Shown here: piece by piece, positions 14,101 through 23,450 of the stretch
Position numbering within the stretch: position 1 is the stretch's first letter
Layout of the letters: each line of letters starts with the position of its first letter
NCBI GenBank assembly: GCA_021396245.1
Contig: WNYE01000042.1
Location: 186,001 to 250,000 of the forward strand
Direction: 5' to 3'
From: Sporothrix humicola
Lineage: Eukaryota > Ascomycota > Sordariomycetes > Ophiostomatales > Ophiostomataceae
Length of the DNA stretch: 64,000 nt
Notes under the pieces: model-generated
Databases searched by the model: none
What the model saw: only the letters and a program-made list of their open reading frames with translations
What the model was told of the DNA's origin: nothing
Program-made: the position numbers and the translations under genes

Positions 14101-15072
14101 GAAACCAGACGGAAACTGGGCAAGTCCAGGCAAACCGAGCCAAGGCCGGGCAAGAGCAATCAAGAGCCCCAACCTTTTTGACGCGGCCGCGAGAAAAGAA
14201 GGAGCGACGCAACGACACAACCAACAAACCAGCAAGGACAGACCTGCATCGCTCGACAAACACAGCCCTGCCTGCCCCGTTCCACCATCGACAATCGAGC
14301 ATCGAGTCTTTTCTTGGCCTCACTCGTTCCCGTCGACCACGCCCGCATCCGCTGCAGCGCACTATCCCGCCCCCATCATCACATCGCCGCCCTGCTGTTG
14401 TTTCGTTTCTTCTCTTGCGTTCACTTTGCGCCCGCTTGCCCGTCTTTCCTGGTCGTTTGCTGTGACATCTCATATCCCATCCTCGTTCTCTCTTTTTCGC
14501 GCATCTTCAGCCACCAAAACGCCAGAGACACTTGGGCCCCAGCTTGGACCTAGGCTCTCTCGCCGTCAGCTTCCTTGCTGTTCTCATCCGATCGTCCTCC
14601 TCTTCTCGCGCCACTTTGGCTTTTGTACCGTGTTTTTGGAGCTGCTTTCGAACACTCGTACTCGTTCTTGCGCCTTCTTGACCGGACCCCGTCCCAGCCA
14701 ACCCCTTAGGCCTCTTTGCGCCGTTCTTCTCCTGTTCACAGCCCATTTTTGCTCATCTTTCTCGAGCTTCGTTTCTTCCTCCGACTCTTCTGTTTCGTTT
14801 CTTTCCTTTTTCCTTGCGCGAACGCAGCCTTTCCCCCCTTTCCCCTTACTCGTCCTGGAACGTTTTTGTGTTCTGTTTCCCTTCCCCCTTTTTGCACAGC
14901 AGTTCGTCCTGGGACGGCATATTACCCAAGCGCTTGTCCTGCCATTGTCCTCTTGTCGCTTCGTGCTTCGTTGTTTTTCTGACGCAGGCGTTTTTCCCAC
15001 CCCCTCCCTACCAAAATCAGCCACACACCCCTCCTTTTTCGTCCCTAATCCGCTCCCGGACTCTACATAATA
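11104..15072. other. Intergenic region upstream of the Gln-rich gene
   Basis: No protein gene is supported. The stretch contains a 12-bp tandem repeat at 13291-13326, one copy of the TACGGAGTA motif at 13841-13849, and from about 14390 to 15070 a strongly pyrimidine-rich tract on the + strand. That tract is the expected promoter and 5' leader of the gene starting at 15073. Open frames here are low-complexity by-products of the C/T bias. Confidence 0.5.
13291..13326 (+). repeat. 12-bp tandem repeat, three copies
   Basis: The unit TCGAGGTCAATG occurs at 13291-13302 and 13303-13314, followed by a diverged third copy at 13315-13326. It lies in intergenic DNA. Confidence 0.8.
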
Positions 15073-15142
15073 ATGCCTTCCTTTCTCTCTGGCAGACAAA
15101 GCAGTCGCTCTCAACATCACCAGCAGCAGCAGCAACAGCAGC

Positions 15143-15188
<46 letters not shown>

Positions 15189-18100
15189 GCAACAGCAGCA
15201 GCAGCAGCAACAACATCCTTTTGGCGATCCATCCGGTCCTGGTCCCGGACCTGGCCGCGGCCCCGACCCTACTCAAGACTCCGGATCTGCTTCAGGTATA
15301 TCATAGCTCCTCTTCCTTCTTTCATGCTCAAGCAGATTGGTGTCCCCCCGTCTCCGTCCCCCTCACCTCTCTTCTAAACCCTCAGCCACACTCGTGCGAC
15401 GATGCTGACCCCGACTTTTTTATAGCCGCATCCTTCTCAAACACGGACCTGCCAGCGTTCGACCCTCTGCAAAAGACGCTCGCCAGGCGGCAGTCACAAC
15501 AACTCCTGGACGATCAACAGCAGCAGTTCTCGCCGCAACAGCAGCAACGTATGCAACAGGCACAGCAGCAGCAGCAGCAAGCACAGCAGTACCCGCCGGC
15601 GCTTGCTCCTGGTCTGACAAAGTCCAGCAGCACCAAGCTTCCCTCCGGCGTGGCCTCTCCTGGCGGCAACTCTTCGACGATAGGGTTTGACGGCCAGCAA
15701 GCACATACGCCACTCCTTACGAAACAGACAAATCTGGAATATCTCGAGCAGGTGTCACGTTCGCAGTCGCAGCGCTACCCGACACAAGGCGGCCAGCTCC
15801 AAACTCACCAGCATTACTCGTCTTCATCTCTGGGTGCCGCTTCGGTCGATGACCTGAGCAGAACGCTTCCACTCTCTTCACCTCTTGCTGGACAGCCGCC
15901 GCAGTTCCCCTTAAAGGACCAATATCAGCAGCAGCTTCAGCAGCAGCAGCGCATTCCGGGCCCGCCTCAACCGCCGCCGCCCGCCCAAGAGAAACGGACC
16001 ACTCGCAAGTTATTTAAGAACTTCCTTGGAGGTGGTTCTGGTTCCAATCGTGGGTCAGACTCGAACGGACGTCATCAGCAACAGCAGCCGCCGCCGCCGC
16101 CACTGCAACAGCTGCCGCAGCAAGGACCACCGCCTGCTTCGCAGAACATCCACAATAACTCGGCAGGTCTTGCTCGGAGACCGTCCAAGAGACTGAGCCA
16201 GCAGCCGCCTTCTCTACGCACCGGGCCCTCGCAGGTGTCTCTTGACCCGCCTCCACAGGGCTGGCCGATTCAGGGACAGCAGCAGCATTATATCGGGACA
16301 GATCCGTCTGGAAACCCGGGCAATACGCAGCCATCACCACTCCAGGGAATCGGAGAATTTGTTGGAGACGGCCAGGGAGGAGCCTATCCTGTTTCGGACA
16401 ACGATCAGCCGCCTCCGCCTTCAATTCGGCGAGTCCACACTGGCGAACTTGATCAGCAGGAAACCTCTCCCTACGGTCCAGACGACGTTGGGAGACACAG
16501 CAACAGCCACGCTTCGCAGCTAGCGCAAGGCGGATATATTCAGCAGCTGGCTCCTGGAGTTTCACCGTCAGAGCAGCACCAGCTCCATTTGCAGCAGCAG
16601 CAACAAGGCGGTGGAAACGCCCCCTACGCACAGGGCCAATTTGACCCGCAGCAGCAAGAACAGTACCCCGCTCTGCAGTACCAACAGCAGCCACAGGCTA
16701 TCTCCACCAACAACCCCCACCACGGTTTTATTGGTCACTTAAACACAACTGGCCTTCAGCAACAACAGCAGCAGCACTCCCTTCTGCAACAGCACGCACC
16801 AAACCCAGAGACAATTTCACAAGTGTCACACGAATCTCCTGTTGCTGACGCCGACCAACCTACAACCCAGACATCGTCGTCGGCCGGTAACACTTATTCG
16901 CCACAGGAACCACCGCGCCAAATTATTCCACAGGGCCAGTCAGCCGCGCTTCAAGATTTAGCGCCGACCCCGCCCCCGCCCGCTCAGCACCTACAGCAAC
17001 CGCCGGCCCAGCTCCAGGTCGGTCAGGCACCGCAACAACAGGGCCAGGCACAGCAAAGTCCGGCGCCCGGACAAGAACTACTTCAGGAACAGGAAAGCAT
17101 GCCGCCCCAACCTGGCGGTCCACCGCCCAACCGCCGGTCACAGGACACCAACGACCGGGGCGGTCAGGGCTCGCAGCCGCCGCCTTACCGCCACAACCAG
17201 GGTGCACCGTCTACCTCTGGCCCACCCGGTAGCCTGAGCCCCTTGCCTCCTCTGCCAGCGGGATCCAGTGGCACGACAGGCGGGCCGACCCAGGGCTACC
17301 AAAGAGGGGATCAACGCCAATACGAAGGTGCTTCCAACGAAGGTCGCAACAGCCCACAGCCCTCAACAGCAGAGCGTGACGGCGCGGCCCCCGATCCCGA
17401 GAAGCAATTGAAGGAACTCGGTAAGTGTTATTTTATTTTCATTTCATCTCATGTCATTTTATTTCATTTTGTTTCTATGAGTGAAACACATTCGAAATAA
17501 AAGATAAAGATGAACGATGATCAATCTTACTAACACATTTACTCAGCATCGAAATACAAAAATGTCAAGCGACTGTATTTCGAGGGCAAGGGCCAAATTG
17601 ACCAATTGACGGGCCAGATTGAGCACCTGCAGAATGCAATCGCCAACCAGCGCATGTCTCAATCGCGCACTGCTCTGGACGACAGCGAGTATGCTACACG
17701 CTTCAACCGTCTCAATGGTGCCATCAACAACCTGTCGTTCAACATTCGCAAGGACTGGGTGTCGCTGCCGAGTTGGATTGAACCGTATGCCAGCCCAGAC
17801 GCACTCAAGACTGGCAAGCAGGAGATGACGGCTGTCGGACGTGCTATTATCTGCCGATGGGTTGTCGAGTACATCTTCAACCGCTGCTTCCACCCTGGCC
17901 TCGACCCCGAGTTGAGTCAGCAGCTCAAGGAGATCGAGCAGAACATCCGCCGGTTCTCGCACAAGCTGAGCAGCCAGGAGGAGTACGACGCACTGACGTA
18001 CAAGATTATCAGCTGGCGGATGGCGACGCTCGAGGGCCTGCAGGCGATCCTGTCAAGTCCGGAGAGCAACGAGAACCGCATCAAGTTTACCCAGCAGGCA

Positions 18101-18603
18101 GTGGCTGATCTGACCCAGTACCTGTACCAGCACATGGGCGAGTCTCCGCCGGGTGGCGTTGATGGCAGTGCAAGCATGATTGTTGAGTTGGCGGTGGGTA
18201 TTGCGTCCAACCTGCCCATGGAGAGCCGTGACGTGGTGGTGACCCTGCCGCTGCCGCTCGACTATGTGCAACCGCACTTGATGGATGTTGAAAAGTCAGG
18301 TCTGCCTCCGCTCGACACGCGGCCCGCAGACGACGGCGGCGACCAGGACGACGATGACGCAGCAAGCGATGACGGCACAGCCGGAAACGACGATGAGCCT
18401 GGTGGAAGAACCCGGAGCGGTAAGTCGACCCTGTGGACCCTGTGACCCTGTGATACAACAGGAATTTATTGTGTACACACATATACTAACAAAAGACAGC
18501 ACACCCCTCCAACGACATGCCCAAGGTCCGTTTTGCGGGCTTCGTGGCGGTTGAGGTCCGCGGTCGCCAGGTTCTGGCCAAGGCCTCTGTGTGGACGTTG
18601 TAA
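15073..18603 (+). CDS. Gln-rich conserved fungal protein of unknown function
   Basis: Four exons: 15073-15295, 15426-17420, 17547-18419 and 18500-18603, giving 1064 residues. The introns have GTATAT, GTAAGT and GTAAGT donors and GCTGAC, TACTAAC and ACTAAC branch points, and all junctions keep frame. Residues 17-47 are 31 consecutive Gln. The following ~650 residues are rich in Gln, Pro, Ser and Gly with repeated QQQ runs and one basic patch (KRTTRKLFKNFLGG). The last ~370 residues are of normal complexity: a helical KYKNVKRLYFEGKGQIDQL segment, a conserved-looking NIRKDWVSLPSWIEPY stretch, a KQEMTAVGRAIICRWVVEYIF helix, then an Asp-rich acidic tail and KVRFAGFVAVEVRGRQVLAKASVW. No catalytic motif is recognised. 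The long Gln-rich N-terminus with a folded C-terminal domain suggests assembly or regulation, but that is inference. The start ATG has A at -3. Confidence 0.8.
15121..15213 (+). repeat. CAR trinucleotide repeat encoding Gln31
   Basis: This is an uninterrupted run of 31 CAA or CAG codons inside exon 1 of the Gln-rich gene. Its centre is a nearly pure CAA tract and its ends are CAG-rich, the pattern expected from trinucleotide slippage. Confidence 0.95.
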
Positions 18604-19110
18604 AATGGAGAAAATCCCCATACAGTCAAAAGTCAACCGAGGAAGAAGGGGACGGAAGCCCGCAAAGGATGGAATGATACCATGTAACTTCTTTTATTTT
18701 TCTATCTTTGCGATGTACTTGGCGATTTCATCGGCATTTATGTCCATTTTATCATATTTATATTTGTCACTGAAGTAAACATAAACATTGTCAGTGTCTG
18801 TAGTTATTTAGCACCCATGCCCTTGTACCCATTCTGCCATTTATGGAACTCATCACAGGCCAAAGACAATTTGATATTGACATGATATTAGATGTTGTGG
18901 CTATTATGATCTGGAGTCGGATGATCCGACATTGTTATACTATCTTCTAGTTATCTTGATTTTTTTTATGTCACTTTTATGTCCTTTTATTTTTCCAAAT
19001 CCAATGACTATTTCCACTTCGACAACTGTATTTAACTTTTGATATTCAAGGACCCATCCCGAGACCCATTTCTCTTCTCTCATTTCCCTTCTCCCCAGTA
19101 AACCCCCCTC
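18604..19110. other. Intergenic, AT-rich
   Basis: This is the 3' flank of the Gln-rich gene. It is AT-rich with short ATTTTAT-like stretches and contains no gene that I can support. Confidence 0.5.
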
Positions 19111-19526
19111 CATTATAGACAGTATTCAGCTCAGCTGAGGTTTTTCAAAAAGCTCACCCGAGCGTGGAGTACTTTTTGTGGAGAAAAACGAGGACTTCAA
19201 CTGAGGTTTTGAAAGTCTTCCTTCGATTTAATTAGTCAAAAATTAAAAAGGTCCACTAAAATTGTCAAGATGTATTTTTTTCAGAGCGCTCTTCGAAGAA
19301 GAGCGCGAGGTTAAGGTTTTGGTTAGAAAAATTAGGTTTGTTAGGTTCGTTAGATTCGTGTAGAGTTCGTGATCTTTAGGTTCGGGTTAGAATTCGCCTT
19401 TGGGATATGTTTTTTTGTTGTTTGTTGTGTTGAAAACGATGATTTTATTGGGTGACTTGGTGATTTGTCTCCACGCTCGGGTGAGCTTCTTGAAAAACCT
19501 CAGCTGATGTGCATCCTCATTATAGA
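19111..19526. mobile_element. Small non-autonomous DNA element with terminal inverted repeats
   Basis: A 38-base sequence at 19132-19169 is repeated inverted at 19469-19506 with one mismatch; it contains CAGCTGAGG and CTCACCCGAGCGTGGAG. The similarity continues weakly outward (7 of 11 bases), and the direct repeat CATTATAGA flanks the whole at 19111-19119 and 19518-19526, consistent with a 9-bp target-site duplication. The element proper would be about 19120-19517, roughly 400 bp. It has no transposase frame. The interior holds a perfect 9-bp hairpin and degenerate GTTAGGTTCG repeats. Nine-base duplications and long inverted repeats recall Mutator-like elements, but the superfamily is uncertain. 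It ends about 50 bp upstream of a tRNA gene. Confidence 0.75.
19286..19306. repeat. Perfect hairpin inside the inverted-repeat element
   Basis: GCGCTCTTC at 19286-19294 is exactly complementary to GAAGAGCGC at 19298-19306, leaving a 3-base GAA loop. It lies near the middle of the element. Confidence 0.9.
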
Positions 19527-19579
19527 GCCCACTTGGAAATGCGCCGACATCGACACACCAAAAACCGGTCTCAAGCACC

Positions 19580-19680
19580 GGGCAATTGGCTTAGGTGGTA
19601 TAGCGCCCGCTTAGCATAAGAAGCACAAACTCGCTATGCAAACCTGCGGGAGGTCCAGGGTTCGAGTCCCTGATTGTCCA
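19580..19680 (+). tRNA. tRNA-Ala (anticodon AGC), intron-containing
   Basis: The acceptor strand GGGCAAT (19580-19586) pairs with ATTGTCC (19673-19679) with one G-U, followed by discriminator A. The anticodon stem CCCGC pairs with GCGGG (19646-19650). The loop begins TT-AGC-A, so the anticodon is AGC at 19613-19615. A 28-base intron (19617-19644) lies one base 3' of the anticodon. The T loop is GGTTCGAGTCC, a good B box. A T5 run at 19684-19688 provides the RNA polymerase III terminator. Confidence 0.95.
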
Positions 19681-20015
19681 TAACTTTTTGCCAACGGATG
19701 GAATGAGTGTTAGAATGTCATGATTTTATTTTTGATTTTGTCGAGAATAAAACTAGCTCCACGTCACTTTCGCTGGTCAGGGTAGTCAGGTACTAGAAGA
19801 CTGCACGCGGCGTGGTGATAGTTTGGGCGCTTTTCACTAAAGTCGCCGCTCACCGCCTAGCCTTTGTGAATAATTCTGCCGCATTTTTTTCACAATAGTG
19901 GTTCTTACAGGAGGGGCCTCACTCACACATCAACAGCTTCATATTCAAACGAAGCATCCTTGTTTTTATTTACATAAATATCATTTTATTTTATTCAACC
20001 ATCATATACGTTACA
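19681..20015. other. Intergenic between tRNA-Ala and the methyltransferase
   Basis: Only the Pol III terminator of the tRNA and the presumed promoter of the next gene are expected here. I see no other feature. Confidence 0.5.
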
Positions 20016-20925
20016 ATGCCTCCGCCAAAGCCTGCCCACCTGGAACCTTCCGAGTTGGGAACCAAGGAATAGTGAGTTTTGCATATCTGATCTCATCTCG
20101 TTTCTGTATCGAAATGTCTCATCTCGACTGACATGACTTTTGTTTGAATCTAGCTGGGACAATCTGTATGCGACAGAGCTGGCCAACCATGCGAGCAACC
20201 CAGAGGACACGGGCACTGTGTGGTTTGACGATGCCGACGCCGAGGCCAAGATGGTCCAGTTTCTGGCCGAGCTGGACGACGAAGGTAATCTAAATGCTCG
20301 CAGCATTTTGGACTTGGGATGTGGCAACGGGTCTCTGCTGCGGGCCGTCCGCGAAGAGATTTTTGCCGATGGACCGGGGGACTCTGAAGAGGCGTTGCGG
20401 CTGCTTGGTGTCGACTACAGTGAAGCGAGTATCTCGCTGGCACAAAATGTAGGCAAAGACAACGATGACGAAATCGAAGAGGCTGATGCAGACGAGGTTC
20501 CCATCACATTCACTGTCTGGGACATGCTGCAGGGCTCAGCGTCTGACCTTCTCCAGGACGGACAGACAGAGCCGGCTTGCTGGGATCTTATTCTCGACAA
20601 GGGCACTTTTGATGCTATTAGTCTGGGCAACACAGCAAGAGAGGACGGAAACGCAGACAACGGCCCGAGTGTCGAGGTCCAGTACCGCACCCAAGTATTG
20701 AACCTCCTGCGTCCAGGCGGCCGATTCCTGATTACGAGCTGCAACTGGACCGAGACGGAGCTGTGTGCGTGGATGGAGGACGAAGAAGAGCGCGAAAGAG
20801 CGGCGCAAAACGGCGGTTCATGGCTGGTCAAGGTGGGCCGGGTAGCCTACCCGAGCTTCCAGTTTGGCGGCGTGCAGGGCCAGACAGTGTGCACAGTATG
20901 CTTTGAAAAGCGTGTTGCGTCATAG
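20016..20925 (+). CDS. EFM4: Protein-lysine N-methyltransferase EFM4 (See1-like)
   Basis: Two exons, 20016-20071 and 20154-20925, encode 275 residues; the donor is GTGAGT and the split Tyr codon is rebuilt as TA+C. The protein begins MPPPKPAHLEPSELGTKEYW, continues with a class I SAM-binding motif ILDLGCGNGSLL (about residues 64-75), a post-motif stretch DLILDKGTFDAISL, and LRPGGRFLITSCNWTETEL near the end. This is the seven-beta-strand methyltransferase family in which yeast Efm4 methylates translation elongation factor eEF1A in the cytoplasm. Its length fits the family. An Asp/Glu-rich insertion (KDNDDEIEEADADEVP) lies between the first motifs. The start is supported because the short first exon supplies the family's N-terminal ELGTKEYWD sequence. 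It is convergent with CDC37, about 200 bp away. Confidence 0.9.
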
Positions 20926-21129
20926 CCATGACGAGAGAGGAATATGGAAGATAAGATAGACATAACGAGACTACGATCCACACCTTCCATGGAACCAAGT
21001 GAATTGTAATAAACCAACGATTGTGATTTCCAGGAATAAGAGAAATGAGACGCATTACAAGGATGCATATAGACCGCCAGAAGTAACAAAAAAGGCACAC
21101 GAAAATAATAACAACATGCATATCCATAT

Positions 21130-22810
21130 TTACTCCGGATCGGGGAACTCCTCCTTTTCTGCTGCTTTTGCCTTTGGCTCATCCGTGGCCACACCCTTCT
21201 CGTCGACATAGTCTTCACGGCCCATGTCCTTGAGCTGTGCACGACCTTCCTCGGTTGTGGCATCAATGATCTCGTCCTCTAGACTGAGAATGCCGGCCTA
21301 CAATGGGTTAGTAATTTGCCAATAATGCTTAAAAAAGTGCAGATCGAGCCTATACGTACCTCGCCAAAATCGCCCACCAGAGCCTCGGCCTCGTCGACCT
21401 TCATGCGGCCCAAAACCTCGTTGACCTTGTCCAGGCTGCCCGACTCGAGCGCCTGGCGCATGTCTGGTGCAAAGCTGTCAAAGATCTGGCGCGCCTTGAC
21501 CACCTCGGGATCGTCCGAGTTGGCGGGCGGCACGCGAATGTTGATGACGGTGCCCGGCTCCACAGCGTGCAGCTGGATCTGCTCGATGCCTTCCTGCGAC
21601 GTGCCGGCCGCCTGCTGCGCCTTGATCTCCTTGACGCGCGTCATGATCTTGACGTACGTGTCCTGAACGTCGCCGTAAAACAGGTCATGCGCCTTGTGGT
21701 CGCGCGTCTCAATACGCTTGAAGAACATGGCAACACCGTCGCGGCCGAGCGAGCGGCAGTACTCGAGCAGCTTGGCCTGGTGCACGCAGCGGCGCGCTGT
21801 GTCCTTCTTGCCGTCCATCTCGGCGTCAAAGGCCAGCATCAGGATGCCCTCTTCATGCTTCTCGCCCAGCACTTGCGGGTTGGCAGCAATAAAGCTCTTG
21901 CTCTCGAGGTGGTTGTTGGGCGCAATGGCGGCAAACTTGCGGGCCAACGGTGAAGCCTCGGACGGGTCGTCGTTGTCGTCCTCCACGCTCGGCTTGCTCT
22001 GAATCAGAGCCCCCGAGCTGTCAACTCCCTTGAAGTTGGGGTTCAGCAGCTCGGGTTTGCTGCTGCTGCTTCCACTACCGCTCGTGTTGGCGCCCTCGGC
22101 GGGCTGCGACTTGTTCACGTGCGAGCTGTCAAAGCCCGTGTGGAACGTGTCGCTCGTAATCTTGCGCGACTCCTCCTTCTCGAGCTCGCCCAGCTTCTCA
22201 ATCAGCTGCCGTTGCAGGTCGGCCACCTTGTTCTGGTGCTCCTCGATCTCGGCAATCATCGCCTCGTACCGCTCCACGCCCTCCACTTTCTTTTCTTCCA
22301 GCGCCTTGTTGACCTGGTCCAGCAGCGCCGCCATCATCTGTGTGTATGTCGTCTTCTGGTCCACGTTGGAGTGCACGTCCTTGGGCGGCATCGGCGGCTT
22401 GTCGTCTTCCGGCTTGAGGCCCTGCGCGTCGGCCATGACTGCGCGGAATGCAATCTCGCCCGCCGACTTTGCGCCCGGCGACGACCCTGCCGCCTTGACC
22501 TCGTCGCTCTGGGACTTGAGAGCATTCAAAAGGCTGCCGATGCGCTTCGTAAGTCCATCGTTGACCTGCCGTTCGTACTTGAGCGTCTCGATCTGGTGCC
22601 GCCGCTGCTGGCGTTCCTGGTGGATCTGGTTCTGTTTGGCGCGGATAAACGACCGCTTGTCGACGTTGGGGTGGACTTCAATGTCGGAGTCATCGCTGAG
22701 CTCGAGATTGTCCTGAAGGAAGAAAAAAAGACATGTCAGTTTTATACACGCATTGTGACAGTGTAAGGCGGCCGTGCGATTCATACCCATTTGCTGTAGT
22801 CGACAGGCAT
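21130..22810 (-). CDS. CDC37: Hsp90 co-chaperone Cdc37
   Basis: Three exons: 22787-22810, 21360-22712 and 21130-21297, giving 514 residues. The first exon encodes only MPVDYSKW; splicing then gives DNLELSDDSD, the canonical Cdc37 N-terminus, with the CK2-type phosphoserine site at Ser14. Next come a charged coiled-coil kinase-binding region (RSFIRAKQNQIHQERQQRR onward), a central Hsp90-binding domain including EGILMLAFDAEMDGKKDTARRCVHQ, and a C-terminal helical region. The last exon encodes an acidic tail ending EEFPDPE. Cdc37 loads protein kinases onto Hsp90 in the cytosol and is essential in yeast. Introns are 74 and 62 nt. A GT-rich splice donor and a TTTCTTCCTTCAG acceptor support the first junction. 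MOT1 lies upstream on the same strand. Confidence 0.96.
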
Positions 22811-23450
22811 GGTGGCGTTATGTGGAGAGACAAGACTCGGTCGAATGTGTTGTTATTCTCGTTCAGTTGAACTTTTGGGTATATGTAGCGAAAGACAAAA
22901 AGGTCGACTGATTGAAAAACGGAAGATGGATAGAATGGATGCTAATTTGAGGCTCTTGTCATCTGGCGTTCTGTTTATGAGAGCTCTGCGTGGTGGTGGA
23001 CAGAGACAGCTTTAGGTGGAAAGTGCTAGAAGGTGGGGTCACAGAATGACGCCTGCCGCCAAAATGGCACATGTGCCCGCAGCACAGCCTTATCGATAAG
23101 AGCTCAGGAACGCGCCTGCTGTTGGTGTTTGACACGATGTCTACGATCCAACGTCTGTTCTTTCCTTAATTTTGCACACGCATTTACGACGCTCTTTCCT
23201 TAAGAATCACGGTCCGGAGATTTTCTCCTATTTTGGAATTGCCTTTTTGGGAATTAAATCATTCGCAGTTGTGAATTGTCGCTAGTAATATATAAAGTAT
23301 CTTACATCCTTTCTCTCCTTCACGCCCGCTTATCTGCACGTCACGAGTGTGATCGTGCGCATGGTCTATTGTAAAAGACATGCTCCGTTTTCTGTTGTAC
23401 ACTCCCCCCTTTTTTTCTTTCTCTTTTCATGCCTCCTTTTACTCTCCTTC
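22811..23450. other. Intergenic between MOT1 and CDC37
   Basis: These 640 bp are the presumed MOT1 terminator region followed by the CDC37 promoter, both genes reading on the minus strand. I see no further gene or repeat. Confidence 0.5.

Noticed and set aside
14426..15070. 214-codon frame just upstream of the Gln-rich gene
   Set aside because: Ser/Phe/Leu-rich translation of the pyrimidine-rich leader; it ends at the real start region.
15296..15335. Alternative 40-nt intron 1 for the Gln-rich gene
   Set aside because: It keeps frame but is too short and lacks a branch point; the 130-nt intron ending at 15425 has GCTGAC and a T-rich acceptor.
22030..22766. Two open frames of over 200 codons antisense to CDC37
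   Set aside because: Ser- or Leu/Val-rich shadows of the charged coiled coil in CDC37.
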